DNA from: Candidatus Phosphitivorax anaerolimi
Lineage (GTDB): Bacteria > Desulfobacterota > Desulfomonilia > UBA1062
Direction of reading: 5' to 3'
Assembly: GCA_001896555.1 (NCBI GenBank)
Contig: MPOS01000011.1
Location: 113,852-177,851, forward strand
Length of the DNA stretch: 64,000 nucleotides
In this document: positions 45,694-54,204 of the stretch, in pieces
Position numbering within the stretch: the first letter of the stretch is position 1
Layout of the letters: each line of letters starts with the position of its first letter
Made by a program: the position numbers and the translations under genes
The notes under the pieces: generated by a model
Told to the model about the DNA's origin: nothing
The model's database searches: none
The model's input: only the letters and a program-made list of their open reading frames with translations

Positions 45694-46008
45694 ATGCTCG
45701 AAGTAACCGAGAAGGCAACACAGATGGTCGAAGAGTTCTTCAAGACCAGGCAGGAGATAGAGCCGCTGAGGGTCGTGGTCGCCGGCGTTGGTTGAGGGGG
45801 ACCCACATTGGGATTGGCTCTGGATGAGCCAAACGAATCTGACGAGGTCATCGAGACCGGAGGATTCACCTTTATCGTCGAGAAGAGCCTGCTGGAGCAG
45901 GCCAAACCCATCCGGATAGATTATATCACGGGCTCCATGGGCGAGGGGTTCATCATCACCTCGGCCCTTTCCAAAAAGAGCGACTGCGGCGGCTGCACAA
46001 GCTGCTAG
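45694..46008 (+). CDS. HesB/IscA-like selenoprotein (in-frame TGA read as selenocysteine at residue 34)
   Basis: The frame runs from an ATG with AAAGGAGA ahead of it to TAG at 46006, 104 residues, with one in-frame TGA at 45793-45795. Around it the protein reads VVVAGVG-Sec-GGPTLGLALDEP. Homologues in the IscA/HesB family have Cys at this exact place (GGCSGP), the first metal ligand. The C-terminus, CGGCTSC, supplies the other ligands. After the TGA the frame continues in good family sequence (FTFIVEKSLLEQAKPIRIDY). A SECIS-like hairpin follows the TGA. IscA-type proteins handle iron-sulfur clusters or redox. HesB-like selenoproteins are known in deltaproteobacteria. A gene caller would cut this gene in two. 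Confidence 0.85.
45793..45832 (+). promoter_or_regulatory. Bacterial SECIS element
   Basis: Downstream of the TGA, TTGGCTC (45814-45820) pairs with GAGCCAA (45826-45832) in a 7-bp stem with the loop TGGAT. The loop begins 25 nt after the TGA, within the 16-37 nt range for bacterial SECIS elements, and has G at its second position as required. SelB would bind it to insert selenocysteine. Confidence 0.75.
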
Positions 46009-46020
46009 GATGCTTCAGAG

Positions 46021-46083
46021 CGCTATAGGACAAAGGGGTGCTTTCCTTACGCCCCTTTGTCCTATAGCGTCCCGCCTTTTTTT
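46021..46083 (+). terminator. Rho-independent terminator of the selenoprotein gene
   Basis: An 18-bp perfect stem (CGCTATAGGACAAAGGGG with its complement at 46052-46069), plus two more pairs inside, begins 12 nt after the stop codon. A run of seven T follows at about 46077-46083. Strong stem and T-run together make this a confident terminator. Confidence 0.85.
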
Positions 46084-46324
46084 AACGCAGGAGATCAGGG
46101 AACAGACGAGCCGCCGGGGCGGCGAAACCCTTCTGATGATGCTCGCCCGGTGCAGAGGGCCGTGCCCTTAACTCCCTATCCGCTCGATCTGCGCGCACTT
46201 CTTCTCGATGCCAATGCCTTATACGGCCAGGATGGTTCGCCGGCCCTGTGCTGGTTTTCCCCGCCCTTGCATTGCTGGAACCCGCCTCTTTCCTAATGGG
46301 GTCGATCTGGTGCAAAGCCGGTCC

Positions 46325-47929
46325 TCACGGCTTCCGGCATGTCTCGATCATCTTGCGGAGCTTTTCCGCACTGAAGGGCTTGCGCAGGAATGCAGTGACG
46401 CCCGCTTTTCTCGCCAGGCCTTCCTGCGAGTGGCCGGACTCGGTGGTCACCATGACCACGGGAATCCCCGCAAGCGCAGGTTGAGAGCGCATCTGTCTGG
46501 TGAGCTCGATACCGTCCATCACCGGCATGTTCATGTCGGTGATCACGAGATGGTATTCATCACCTGCCAGGAGGAGGTCCAGGGCCTCTTTTCCGTTGCA
46601 GGCGGTAGCCAGGCCTATCCCGGTTTCCGAGAGAATGCTGCTGTAGAAGTTCAGCATGGCCCGTGAGTCGTCCACGGCCAGGACCCTGATCTTTTTCTCC
46701 GGAGTGGAAACACCCTTGAGAAGACTGATGTCGGCTTGTGAACGGCCGGTGTTCATTTTCTTAAGCCTTTCCTGGAACACATCAGCGAGTTCCCTGTCGC
46801 CGGTGCGCACGATCTCGCCCACGAGCCGGCTTCCGATCGTTTCATCCGCGAGATACAGGGCCTCGAAGATGTCCAGAGACCGTGAGGCGATGATGGCCCT
46901 GGTCAGCGCCTGGCCATGCGGGGAATCCTTGCCCATGAACTCGATGATCCGGTCGATGATCCAGGGGTTGTACTGCTTGCCGAGTGAAGACACCACCGCT
47001 GTCAGCACCATCTCGTCCCGCTCCTGAAGCCCATCAGTCAGGCAGACCAGGCTCTTCATGCCCGGGATGCGGCCCAGGGCGTCGTAGACCGCGAAACGGA
47101 TGTTCAGGTCTCCGGCAAGTCCCTTGTCCATGGCGGCAACCAGGACGTTTCCGGCCTCCCTGGTGCCGATGAGCCCCAGCACATTGGCGGCGAGGACTTT
47201 CCGGTCAGGGTCGGCTTCGCTGAAAATGACCGACAGCGGTTTTACCGCATCGTTTCCGATCTCCACCAGCTCGTGGTGGATCAGTCTCCTGGCGGCGGGG
47301 TTCCGGTGATGGATCTGCGATACGAGGAAGCGGACCGCCTTCTCGCTTTTGAATTCGCCCAGGGATTCGATGGCGCTTGCCGTCTCCAGGCTGCATTCCT
47401 CATAGTTTTCATCCGAACCGGCCTCAACAACGATCCGGCAGAGGCAATCGAAAGATGCGGCATCAGCCAATACCCCTGTCATCCTGATGCACAGGGAGGC
47501 AATAGAAGGGTCTTCGTGGCCCAGGTGCTTCCGGAAGAGATCGAGCGAACCCTGCGGGTCGAGCTGCGCGAGGCTCGACAGGATGATGAACAGCATGCCG
47601 TGATCGTTTTCTGCAGCCGCCTGCCCGGCCATATCACGGATTGCCGATGCTGCAGAGGCGAAACGCCTCTGGCCGGCTACCTCAATGCACATGGTCCGCA
47701 CCTCCCGGTTTCCGGATGCAAAACAGCCTGCGGTGCACTCCTCGCTTGCCGAGAGCAGCGACTTCAGTGTGTCACGGATCACGAGGCCGACGGCGTCACT
47801 TACGGGGATGGTTTCCATGAGCGAGATGAGCCCGGGGATCGAATCGAATTCTTTGTTTTCCACCATGGCATTGAGCACGGATATCTGCTCGATGAAATCC
47901 TTTGATGTAAAATCGGCAAGCCGGCTCAT
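46325..47929 (-). CDS. HEAT-repeat protein with C-terminal response-regulator receiver domain
   Basis: The 534-residue protein is almost all helical repeats of HEAT type to about residue 405 (e.g. VLAANVLGLIGTREAGNVLV, IRFAVYDALGRIPGMKSLV), then a receiver domain (about 413-530) with LAVDDSRAMLNFYSS, phospho-Asp465 in LVITDMNMPVMDG and Lys in LRKPF. HEAT arrays bind partners, so phosphorylation may switch a protein contact. AAGGAGG precedes the ATG. A CheX gene ends 36 nt upstream in the same operon, and CheX proteins dephosphorylate receivers, so they likely work together. No kinase is nearby. Confidence 0.85.
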   Translation of the reverse strand: MSRLADFTSKDFIEQISVLNAMVENKEFDSIPGLISLMETIPVSDAVGLVIRDTLKSLLSASEECTAGCFASGNREVRTMCIEVAGQRRFASAASAIRDMAGQAAAENDHGMLFIILSSLAQLDPQGSLDLFRKHLGHEDPSIASLCIRMTGVLADAASFDCLCRIVVEAGSDENYEECSLETASAIESLGEFKSEKAVRFLVSQIHHRNPAARRLIHHELVEIGNDAVKPLSVIFSEADPDRKVLAANVLGLIGTREAGNVLVAAMDKGLAGDLNIRFAVYDALGRIPGMKSLVCLTDGLQERDEMVLTAVVSSLGKQYNPWIIDRIIEFMGKDSPHGQALTRAIIASRSLDIFEALYLADETIGSRLVGEIVRTGDRELADVFQERLKKMNTGRSQADISLLKGVSTPEKKIRVLAVDDSRAMLNFYSSILSETGIGLATACNGKEALDLLLAGDEYHLVITDMNMPVMDGIELTRQMRSQPALAGIPVVMVTTESGHSQEGLARKAGVTAFLRKPFSAEKLRKMIETCRKP

Positions 47930-47965
47930 GATGGCCTCCTTGGGGTGTTCCCCCTCGTTTTCGTG

Positions 47966-48424
47966 TTACTCGAAGCAGACCTCAAAGGTGAAGTCGCCGT
48001 TTTCCGTATGGAAGGGCACGGCGATGACGGGGTGGGTGGTCATATGGCTGATGACATGGTTTTTTCCGGTTATCACCGTGGGAATGGCCCCGCTCATGGG
48101 CTTGCCCATGGCCTCCAGCTTCTGCCTGCCGCTTCCCGAGACGATGTTGAGGATCTCGCCCACGGCATCCTTGACATCGTCATTGATCTCGGTGATCTCT
48201 TCTCCGAACATCTTGGAGACGATTGTCAGGATGCATTTCTTGGTGAAGGTCACGGAAATGGTCCCCTTGGCTTCGCCGGACAAACCGACCACCCCGGACA
48301 CATCGCCCTGGGCCACCGGGTCTTTTTTCAGATAGGGCTTGCCCACATGGGCCTCGGTGAAGGCAAGAGACGCCAGTACGTGAATCGTAGCGTCGATGAA
48401 CGGATTCACCAGTTGTACATCCAT
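47966..48424 (-). CDS. cheX: CheX-type chemotaxis phosphatase
   Basis: The 152-residue protein is a CheX homologue. It has the ExxN catalytic pair (Glu90, Asn93) in AVGEILNIVSGSGRQKL and a typical N-terminus (VNPFIDATIHVLASLAF). CheX removes phosphate from CheY-like receivers. GAGGGGATC precedes the ATG. The closest receiver is the HEAT protein directly downstream. A paralogue lies at 49284. Confidence 0.88.
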   Translation of the reverse strand: MDVQLVNPFIDATIHVLASLAFTEAHVGKPYLKKDPVAQGDVSGVVGLSGEAKGTISVTFTKKCILTIVSKMFGEEITEINDDVKDAVGEILNIVSGSGRQKLEAMGKPMSGAIPTVITGKNHVISHMTTHPVIAVPFHTENGDFTFEVCFE

Positions 48425-48544
48425 ACGATCCCCTCATGTTTTCAAAGCTGGTGCTTCAAGGCACGGTATCGGCAAACAGAGGGGAGGAACTGAAGAATAA
48501 AATGATATAAATTAAACATTTGTCAGTGTTCAGGTGAAAGAGGG

Positions 48545-49207
48545 CTACCCGGTATTCCCTTTCAACCCAGGAACACAGAGCTGGTAGGCCGCGATGCCGA
48601 AGGCAACCGCCGCATTGAGGCAGGATTTAGAGCCCTTCATAGGAATGTGCACGATCCGCTCGCAGAGCTCCAGTATGGCGGGGTCTACGCCGGAGACCTC
48701 GTTGCCCACGACGAGCACCAGGGTTGGTCCGGAGAGATCGGGGAGAGCCTCCATAAGGGGCACCGAGGAAGGGCCGCCCTCAAGGGCCCACAGCCGCCTG
48801 CCCGATTCCCTGAGCGATATGGCCGCGGACAGGCCGTTTCTCCGGTAGGTCCACGGCACCGTGTTCTGGGCTCCCAGGGCGGTTTTGGCCAGCCGGGGGT
48901 TGTCCGGAGTGGGTGTCATGCCGCAGAGGTACAGGTGTCTGATCCCCGCGCCGTCTGCGGATCGGAACATGGAGCCCACGTTGTACAGACTCCTGATATT
49001 GTCCAGGAACGCCTCGATCCGGGTATTCCCCTCGTCCTTGAGCGTGGCCGTGACCCCATGCTCCTCGTATTCTCCAGTGGCCTGCCGAGTGGGTGAGCCG
49101 CACAGCGGGCAGCGCAGGCCTGCCCCTGAGCGTGCGACGACCGGAAAGCGCATCGCGCACGCGGGTTCGATGCATTCCCTGATACAATGCCTGATGATTT
49201 CCTTCAC
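48545..49207 (-). CDS. SpoU/TrmH-family RNA 2'-O-methyltransferase with N-terminal zinc-ribbon-like motif
   Basis: The 220-residue protein has the SPOUT motifs: [19 protein letters not shown] with the catalytic Arg, [17 protein letters not shown] and [20 protein letters not shown], which form the knotted SAM site. The N-terminus has CIEPAC and RCPLCGSP, a likely zinc ribbon for RNA binding. To keep these Cys the start must be the GTG at 49207. The Met at 49153 would lose half of the ribbon. Neither start has a good ribosome site. The RNA target is unknown. It splits two CheX paralogues. Confidence 0.8.
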   Translation of the reverse strand: MKEIIRHCIRECIEPACAMRFPVVARSGAGLRCPLCGSPTRQATGEYEEHGVTATLKDEGNTRIEAFLDNIRSLYNVGSMFRSADGAGIRHLYLCGMTPTPDNPRLAKTALGAQNTVPWTYRRNGLSAAISLRESGRRLWALEGGPSSVPLMEALPDLSGPTLVLVVGNEVSGVDPAILELCERIVHIPMKGSKSCLNAAVAFGIAAYQLCVPGLKGNTG

Positions 49208-49283
49208 AATATGCAAAAAGCTATCACAGGCAGCCGGGTACGCGCAAACAATAGCCTTCAATATAACGGATAAGAAGCGAGGG

Positions 49284-49748
49284 CTACTGGTCCTCGAGGC
49301 AGATTTCGATGGTGAACGTTCCGTTGTCGGTCTCGAACGGCACGGCCACAATCGACTGTTTGGTGATGTGGGTGATGGTATGATTCTTGCCCGAAATAAC
49401 GGTGGGGATGGCACCCTTGATGATTCTCCCGCGGGTTTCGAGCTTCTGTCTCGCCTGTCCGGAAACAATGTTCAGGATCTCGCCCACGGCGTCCTTGACC
49501 TCGTCGTTTATCTGGGTGACCTCCTCGCCGAACATGCTGCTGACGATAGATAGGATACATTCTTCGGTAAAGCTCACGGATATCGTGCCCCGGGCTTCGC
49601 CGATCAGACCGACGATGCCGGTGACATCGCCATGGGCGATGTTGTCTTTCTTGAGAAAAGGCTTGCCTGCCCTGGCTTTCACAAAGGCCATGCTCGAAAG
49701 TACGTGAAGTGTCGCCTCAATGAACGGATTGACCAGATTTACATCCAT
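49284..49748 (-). CDS. cheX: CheX-type chemotaxis phosphatase, paralogue
   Basis: The 154-residue protein lines up without gaps with the CheX at 47966 over nearly its whole length. It keeps Glu90 and Asn93 in AVGEILNIVSGQARQKL. AGAGAGGA precedes the ATG. It is the first gene of the group, ahead of the RNA methyltransferase, the second CheX and the HEAT/receiver protein. Differences lie mostly in residues 25-40 and 95-110, so the two may act on different receivers or as a heterodimer. Confidence 0.88.
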   Translation of the reverse strand: MDVNLVNPFIEATLHVLSSMAFVKARAGKPFLKKDNIAHGDVTGIVGLIGEARGTISVSFTEECILSIVSSMFGEEVTQINDEVKDAVGEILNIVSGQARQKLETRGRIIKGAIPTVISGKNHTITHITKQSIVAVPFETDNGTFTIEICLEDQ

Positions 49749-49890
49749 GATATCCTCTCTTTTGGTGTTTTCGCTCTATCAATCACGTCCTCTCTATCGG
49801 ACGGTGGTTCCGAGAAATTTAGCAGGTCATGCACTGTTCTGTGAATCAGCGGCCAAAAGGACACAGAGCCGCATGGATAGAGCCGGACCA

Positions 49891-50838
49891 TCATCCACGG
49901 TTTGATGCCGTGAAGCCCGTATCTCCGGAATCATCGCATTCATCAGCTGCCCTGCCCGTAAAGCAGACCCGCCACAGCTGGGAGACGAGCATGCCTGCCA
50001 GCATGAGCGTGCAGCCGAGGTATTGCCTCGATGTGAGGCGTTCGCCCAGCAGCAGCCATCCTCCCACGGCGGCGAACACGGCCTCCAGGCTCATGAGGAT
50101 CGCTGCGTGGGAGCTGGGTGCGTGCTTCTGGCCCACCACCTGGAGTGTGTAGGCGATTCCCACGGACATGATGCCCCCATAGAGAATGGGCGCAGCGCCC
50201 TGGATGAGGGCGTCTAAGGTGATGATCTCTCTGATGCCCCCGACAACGAGGCTCAAAGCGGCGCAGGCCGCATACTGGCAGAAGGCGAGCCTGAACGAGT
50301 CCATCTTCGGTGAGAGCCACCCGATGACCAGTACATGTCCGGCCCAGAAGAATGCCCCGGCAAGAACCAGGAGATCTCCGGCCGATACGGTCATGCCGCC
50401 GGTCGTGCAGAGGAGATAGAGCCCCGCGACAGCCAGCACGGCGCCGGCCCAGGTCCCGGTATCGGTCCGCTGGCCCAAGAATATGCCCAGGATGGGAACG
50501 ATTACCACATAGAGCCCGGTGATGAAGCCGGCGTTGCCGGCCGTCGTGTACACAAGCCCCACCTGCTGGAGCGACGCGCCGGTGAAGAGCACGAACCCAG
50601 CCAGGAGACCGCCAAGGATGGTCTCCCTCCTGTTCGCCCGGGGGGCCCGCCCGGCTGCGGGCCTGCTGCGGAAAGCGATCAGGGGGAGCAGGAACAATGC
50701 CCCGAGGGCAAAGCGGACACCGTTGAAGGTGAAGGGGCCCACATAATCCATCCCGACCCGCTGCGCCACGAAGGCAAAGCCCCAGATCAGCGCGGTGATG
50801 AAGAGCAGCACATCCGATTTGACAATCTGCATATTCAT
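49891..50838 (-). CDS. EamA/DMT-family transporter
   Basis: The 315-residue protein has ten membrane spans in two EamA repeats, with typical ALIWGFAFVAQRVGMDYVGP at the start and SLEAVFAAVGGWLLLGERLT near the end of the second. Such carriers export metabolites or amino acids; the substrate is unknown. The Met at 50838 is chosen because the membrane part begins there; AGAGGA lies about 15 nt upstream, a bit far. A polar tail of about 30 residues ends the protein. Confidence 0.85.
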   Translation of the reverse strand: MNMQIVKSDVLLFITALIWGFAFVAQRVGMDYVGPFTFNGVRFALGALFLLPLIAFRSRPAAGRAPRANRRETILGGLLAGFVLFTGASLQQVGLVYTTAGNAGFITGLYVVIVPILGIFLGQRTDTGTWAGAVLAVAGLYLLCTTGGMTVSAGDLLVLAGAFFWAGHVLVIGWLSPKMDSFRLAFCQYAACAALSLVVGGIREIITLDALIQGAAPILYGGIMSVGIAYTLQVVGQKHAPSSHAAILMSLEAVFAAVGGWLLLGERLTSRQYLGCTLMLAGMLVSQLWRVCFTGRAADECDDSGDTGFTASNRG

Positions 50839-51166
50839 GGCAACAGGCCGTCCTCTCTTCCGGAGATGTTCTGGTGCAGCAGCCCTGCGATCAAGCCGGA
50901 TGTGCTGCAGCTTTTTCGTGCCCAACTAGTAACCTTAACCGGGGAAAAAGGCAATGCATCTTTGGCCGCACCCCTCATTCAAGGCGGCGTGCAAGCAGCG
51001 GCCATATAACGCAAAGGCCTGTGCGCGGCCCTCTCCGTCAAGGGCTTTTTCCCCCTCCTGTGCCACTGCGGGAGCGGTTGCAGCATCACGTCCCGGTGAT
51101 GGCAGGTCTCATCCCTGGCAATGGCATCGTTTGAGAAGGTCTGGCTTGACTCTGGGGAGGTTGGTC
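50839..51166 (-). other. Intergenic region, nothing recognised
   Basis: About 328 bp lie between the EamA gene and the phosphatase-like gene on the same strand. No gene, repeat or promoter stood out. Confidence 0.4.
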
Positions 51167-51601
51167 TTATCGGCACCTTCCGGTGCTGATCTCGTCTATC
51201 GATCCCGAGAGGCCGGGAAGGAGAAGTATGGAGGGCTGCCTCAAGGTCACCCGATGGAGCGCCTCTCCGAACGAGCAGCCCAAGTAGAGACAGAGATAGG
51301 CGATGACCACGGACGGAGGGCGGCTTATCCCGCGGCTGGAAAAGACCAGCACCCGATGCCCCTGGGCCGCCATAGAGTGGATCCACCCCGCAGCATCGGC
51401 GAGCAGATCTCCGGGAGCGGTTTCAAGCTCTGCCAGGGGAACTTTATGATAGGGCAGCCGGGGTGCTGCCAGGTTCCGCTCTTGCGCGACGCACAGGAGT
51501 GCGGTGATCTCAGGGCCGGGGCTTACAGCCTCGTCGTATTCACCTGTTGCGACCTGTTCGAGTATGTGGTGCATGCATGTATGCGAGAAGGGACGGACCA
51601 A
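51167..51601 (-). CDS. Dual-specificity-phosphatase-like protein, catalytic Cys missing
   Basis: The 144-residue protein has the late part of the dual-specificity phosphatase fold: LVFSSRGISRPPSVVIAYLC followed by LGCSFGEALHRV. In active enzymes the P-loop reads HCxxGxSRS. Here His is Phe and the nucleophile Cys is Ser (FSSRGISRP), while Gly and Arg remain. It should bind phosphate but not hydrolyse it. The start is TTG at 51601, with AAGGGG ahead; ATG at 51574 is an alternative. It is the last gene of the acn-gltX run, 43 nt after the MBL gene. Confidence 0.7.
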   Translation of the reverse strand: MVRPFSHTCMHHILEQVATGEYDEAVSPGPEITALLCVAQERNLAAPRLPYHKVPLAELETAPGDLLADAAGWIHSMAAQGHRVLVFSSRGISRPPSVVIAYLCLYLGCSFGEALHRVTLRQPSILLLPGLSGSIDEISTGRCR

Positions 51602-51644
51602 ATTCCCCTTCTCTCTCCTTCCTTAAAGGGCACTATACGCCGGT

Positions 51645-52274
51645 CTACCGGATGGAGTCCATAATGCATTGCAGGGATGGGGCGATCTCCTTGAGGGTGG
51701 CGGTGGACAGCCCGCCGTAGTAGTGCCCGGGCCAGATACGGGTGTCGCCGGGCAGAGCGAGGATGCGGCCGATGCTCTTTTTGATGTCCGCCAGGCTCCC
51801 GCCCGGGATGTCGGTACGCCCGATCCCCTGCACGAAGATGGTATCCCCGGTGATGAGGTTTCCCGGCCAGAAGAGGCAGATCGAGCCCGGAGAGTGCCCG
51901 GGTGTATGCATCACCCGGATGGCCGTCCGCCCTAAGGCGAGCTCGGTGCCTTCGGACAGGGTGAAGGATATCTTCGGCGGGATCCGGGCCGTGAAGATCG
52001 CAGCCAGGGAAGAGCTGGCCAGGCGATTGAAGAACCCGCTGTCGCCGGGATGGGCAAGGATGGGTGTCTTATCGGCGAAGAGGTGGTTTCCCATGGTGTG
52101 GTCGGGATGGATGTGGGTGTTGATCACCCGCCTGATATCCAGCGAGCCGAGATCGACCCGGGTGTCCATGTCGGCCGGCGGATCGATGACCATGCTCTGG
52201 CCCGTTTCCGTGTCGGTGAGCACGTAGCTCAGCAGGGCGAAGGATGGGCTTGCGATCTGCCGGATATCGAGCAT
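51645..52274 (-). CDS. Metallo-beta-lactamase-fold hydrolase, glyoxalase II-like
   Basis: The 209-residue protein has THIHPDHTMGN (metal motif HxHxDH), HTPGHSPGSICLF (second His) and LITGDTIFVQGIGRTDIPGG (bridging Asp), ending with IWPGHYYGG (last His). This is the two-metal site of the glyoxalase II/persulfide dioxygenase group. It would cleave a thioester or similar. It lies 15 nt after the ECF component gene. The function in this run is unknown. Confidence 0.85.
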   Translation of the reverse strand: MLDIRQIASPSFALLSYVLTDTETGQSMVIDPPADMDTRVDLGSLDIRRVINTHIHPDHTMGNHLFADKTPILAHPGDSGFFNRLASSSLAAIFTARIPPKISFTLSEGTELALGRTAIRVMHTPGHSPGSICLFWPGNLITGDTIFVQGIGRTDIPGGSLADIKKSIGRILALPGDTRIWPGHYYGGLSTATLKEIAPSLQCIMDSIR

Positions 52275-52289
52275 CTGATCCCGGCCCTC

Positions 52290-52796
52290 TTATGTTCTTG
52301 CGGTTGAGATGATCTTCTGGAAGAGCGGCAGGAGTATGGTCGCCAGCACCACACTTCCCAGTGCCTGGATGATGTTGGCCGGCACCTCGGCCAGTGCTAC
52401 CTTCTGATCGTACATGATCGTCTCGGCGATGAAATAGCCGAGGACCATCCACGCGGTCGCCAGTGTGAAGCACATGATCTGCAGCGCGCTGATCCGGCCT
52501 CTCTTCAGCCTGAGAGCGCCCGCTATGGCGGATACGATGAGCGCCTCGATGCCCTTGATGATCAGGGTCCACAGGGCCCACTGGGGATAACCGCCCAGGA
52601 TGTCGGCCAGCGCCGACCCGACGCCGCCTGCGATGAAGCCGCCCACAGGCCCGAAGAACAGGGCCGCCAGGAGGACCATGCTGTCGCCGAGATTCATGTA
52701 GCCGTTGGTCTGGGGCACGGGTATCCGGATAATCATGGTAGATACGGCGACAAGTGCGATAAACAGCGCCAGCAGCGCAAATTCACGTATCTTCAT
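52290..52796 (-). CDS. ECF transporter S component (substrate-binding membrane protein)
   Basis: The 168-residue protein has six membrane spans and the segments GYMNLGDSMVLLAALFFGP, GGVGSALADILGGYPQWA and LIIKGIEALIVS, which fit the ECF S-component family for vitamins such as thiamine or its precursors. It binds the substrate and joins a shared ECF energising module encoded elsewhere. Its ATG overlaps the stop of gltX by four bases (ATGA), so it is coupled to it. Which vitamin it carries is not clear. Confidence 0.82.
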   Translation of the reverse strand: MKIREFALLALFIALVAVSTMIIRIPVPQTNGYMNLGDSMVLLAALFFGPVGGFIAGGVGSALADILGGYPQWALWTLIIKGIEALIVSAIAGALRLKRGRISALQIMCFTLATAWMVLGYFIAETIMYDQKVALAEVPANIIQALGSVVLATILLPLFQKIISTART

Positions 52797-54202
52797 GTTT
52801 TCTTCTCCATGTAGGACAGGGCCCTCTTCAGCCGGGGGATCGCCCGGTCGCGTCCGAGCGTGGCGAGCACCTCGAATATCCCCGGCGACACGGTCTTGCC
52901 GGTGAGCGCCACCCGCATGGGCTGGGCAAGGACCTTGAACTTCAGGCCGGTTTCGTTCAGGAGAGACTGCACGGCCTCTTCGAGGGCCTCCTTGCGTGAG
53001 AAGTCGGTGTTTTCCAGCCGCTCGACGAGCATCCGGAAGGCATCCCTGATCTCTGGGGTAAAAAACTTCTCGCAGAGGTCCTCAGGCGGCTTACGATCGA
53101 TGAAGTAGAAATCGCCGAACTCGACCATCTCTTCCAGGGTCTTGGTCCGCTCCCGGACATCCGTGACCACCCGGGCGAGATAGGAAGGCTCAGGCACGGG
53201 ATATCCCTTGGCCTGGAGAAACTCGGGCAGGAGGCCTGCAATCCGGTCAGGGTCGCCGGTCTTGATGTAGTGATGGTTCAGCCACAGGAGCTTCTCGGGG
53301 TTGAACACGGCCGCGCTCCTCCCCACATCGTGGATGTCGAAGAGCTCGATGAGCTCCTGGCGTGAGAAGATCTCCTGGTCGCCGTGAGACCACGAGAGCC
53401 TCACCAGGTAGTTGACCAGCGCCTCCGGGAGGTAGCCCATGTCTTTGTACGCCGTGACCGAGGTGGCGCCGTGCCTCTTCGAGAGACGGGTCTTGTCCGC
53501 GCCCAGGATCATGGGGACATGGGCGAAAGAGGGGAGGTCGAACCCGAATGCCTGATAGAGCAGGACCTGCCTCGGGGTGTTGTTGACATGGTCGTCTCCC
53601 CTGATGACATGGGTGATGTTCATCAGGGCGTCATCGATGACCACCACCAGGTTGTAGGTGGGCATGCCGTCTGAGCGCAGAAGGATGAAGTCGTCAAGCT
53701 CGGCGTTGTCCACCGTGATTCGCCCCTTGATCATGTCGTCGAACGAGGTGAAGCCGGAAGCGGGCAGGGCGATGCGGACAACGCGGCCCGGGCCCGGGCC
53801 GAGGCCCTTGTTTCTGCAGGTCAGATCGTACTTGGGCTTCTCACCCTTTTCCAGTGCGATTTTCCGCTTCGCCTCGAGCTCATCGGGAGTGCACTCGCAC
53901 CAGTAGGCCTTGCCCTCGTCCAGGAGTTTCTGGATATGCGAGCGATAGATGTCCAGGCGCTGGGACTGGAAGATGGGGCCTTCGTCCCAGTCGAGCCCGA
54001 GCCATTCCATCGCCTTGAGGATTTGGAGGCTCGATTCCTCGGTCGAGCGCTGGGCGTCGGTGTCTTCCACCCTGAGGATGAACTTTCCGCCGGTGTGTCT
54101 GGCATGGAGCCAAGAGAACAGGGCGGTCCGCGCCCCGCCGATATGGAGATACCCGGTGGGTGAAGGGGCGAATCGTGTCCGTACAGTGCCGTCTCTGGTC
54201 AT
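52793..54202 (-). CDS. gltX: Glutamyl-tRNA synthetase
   Basis: The 469-residue protein has the class I motif HIGG in RFAPSPTGYLHIGGARTA and the second signature KTRLSKRHGA (KMSKS equivalent). It also has RVEDTDAQRS for glutamate/tRNA contact and a CEC cluster (WCECTPDELE) with a later Cys that may bind zinc. It charges tRNA-Glu. AGAGGT precedes the ATG at 54202, and aconitase ends 2 nt before, so they are one transcript. Confidence 0.96.
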   Translation of the reverse strand: MTRDGTVRTRFAPSPTGYLHIGGARTALFSWLHARHTGGKFILRVEDTDAQRSTEESSLQILKAMEWLGLDWDEGPIFQSQRLDIYRSHIQKLLDEGKAYWCECTPDELEAKRKIALEKGEKPKYDLTCRNKGLGPGPGRVVRIALPASGFTSFDDMIKGRITVDNAELDDFILLRSDGMPTYNLVVVIDDALMNITHVIRGDDHVNNTPRQVLLYQAFGFDLPSFAHVPMILGADKTRLSKRHGATSVTAYKDMGYLPEALVNYLVRLSWSHGDQEIFSRQELIELFDIHDVGRSAAVFNPEKLLWLNHHYIKTGDPDRIAGLLPEFLQAKGYPVPEPSYLARVVTDVRERTKTLEEMVEFGDFYFIDRKPPEDLCEKFFTPEIRDAFRMLVERLENTDFSRKEALEEAVQSLLNETGLKFKVLAQPMRVALTGKTVSPGIFEVLATLGRDRAIPRLKRALSYMEKKT

Positions 54203-54204
54203 GT

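Noticed and set aside
47273..47905. A 210-codon plus-strand frame opposite the HEAT-repeat gene
   Set aside because: The minus strand carries regular HEAT repeats and a receiver; this is a shadow.
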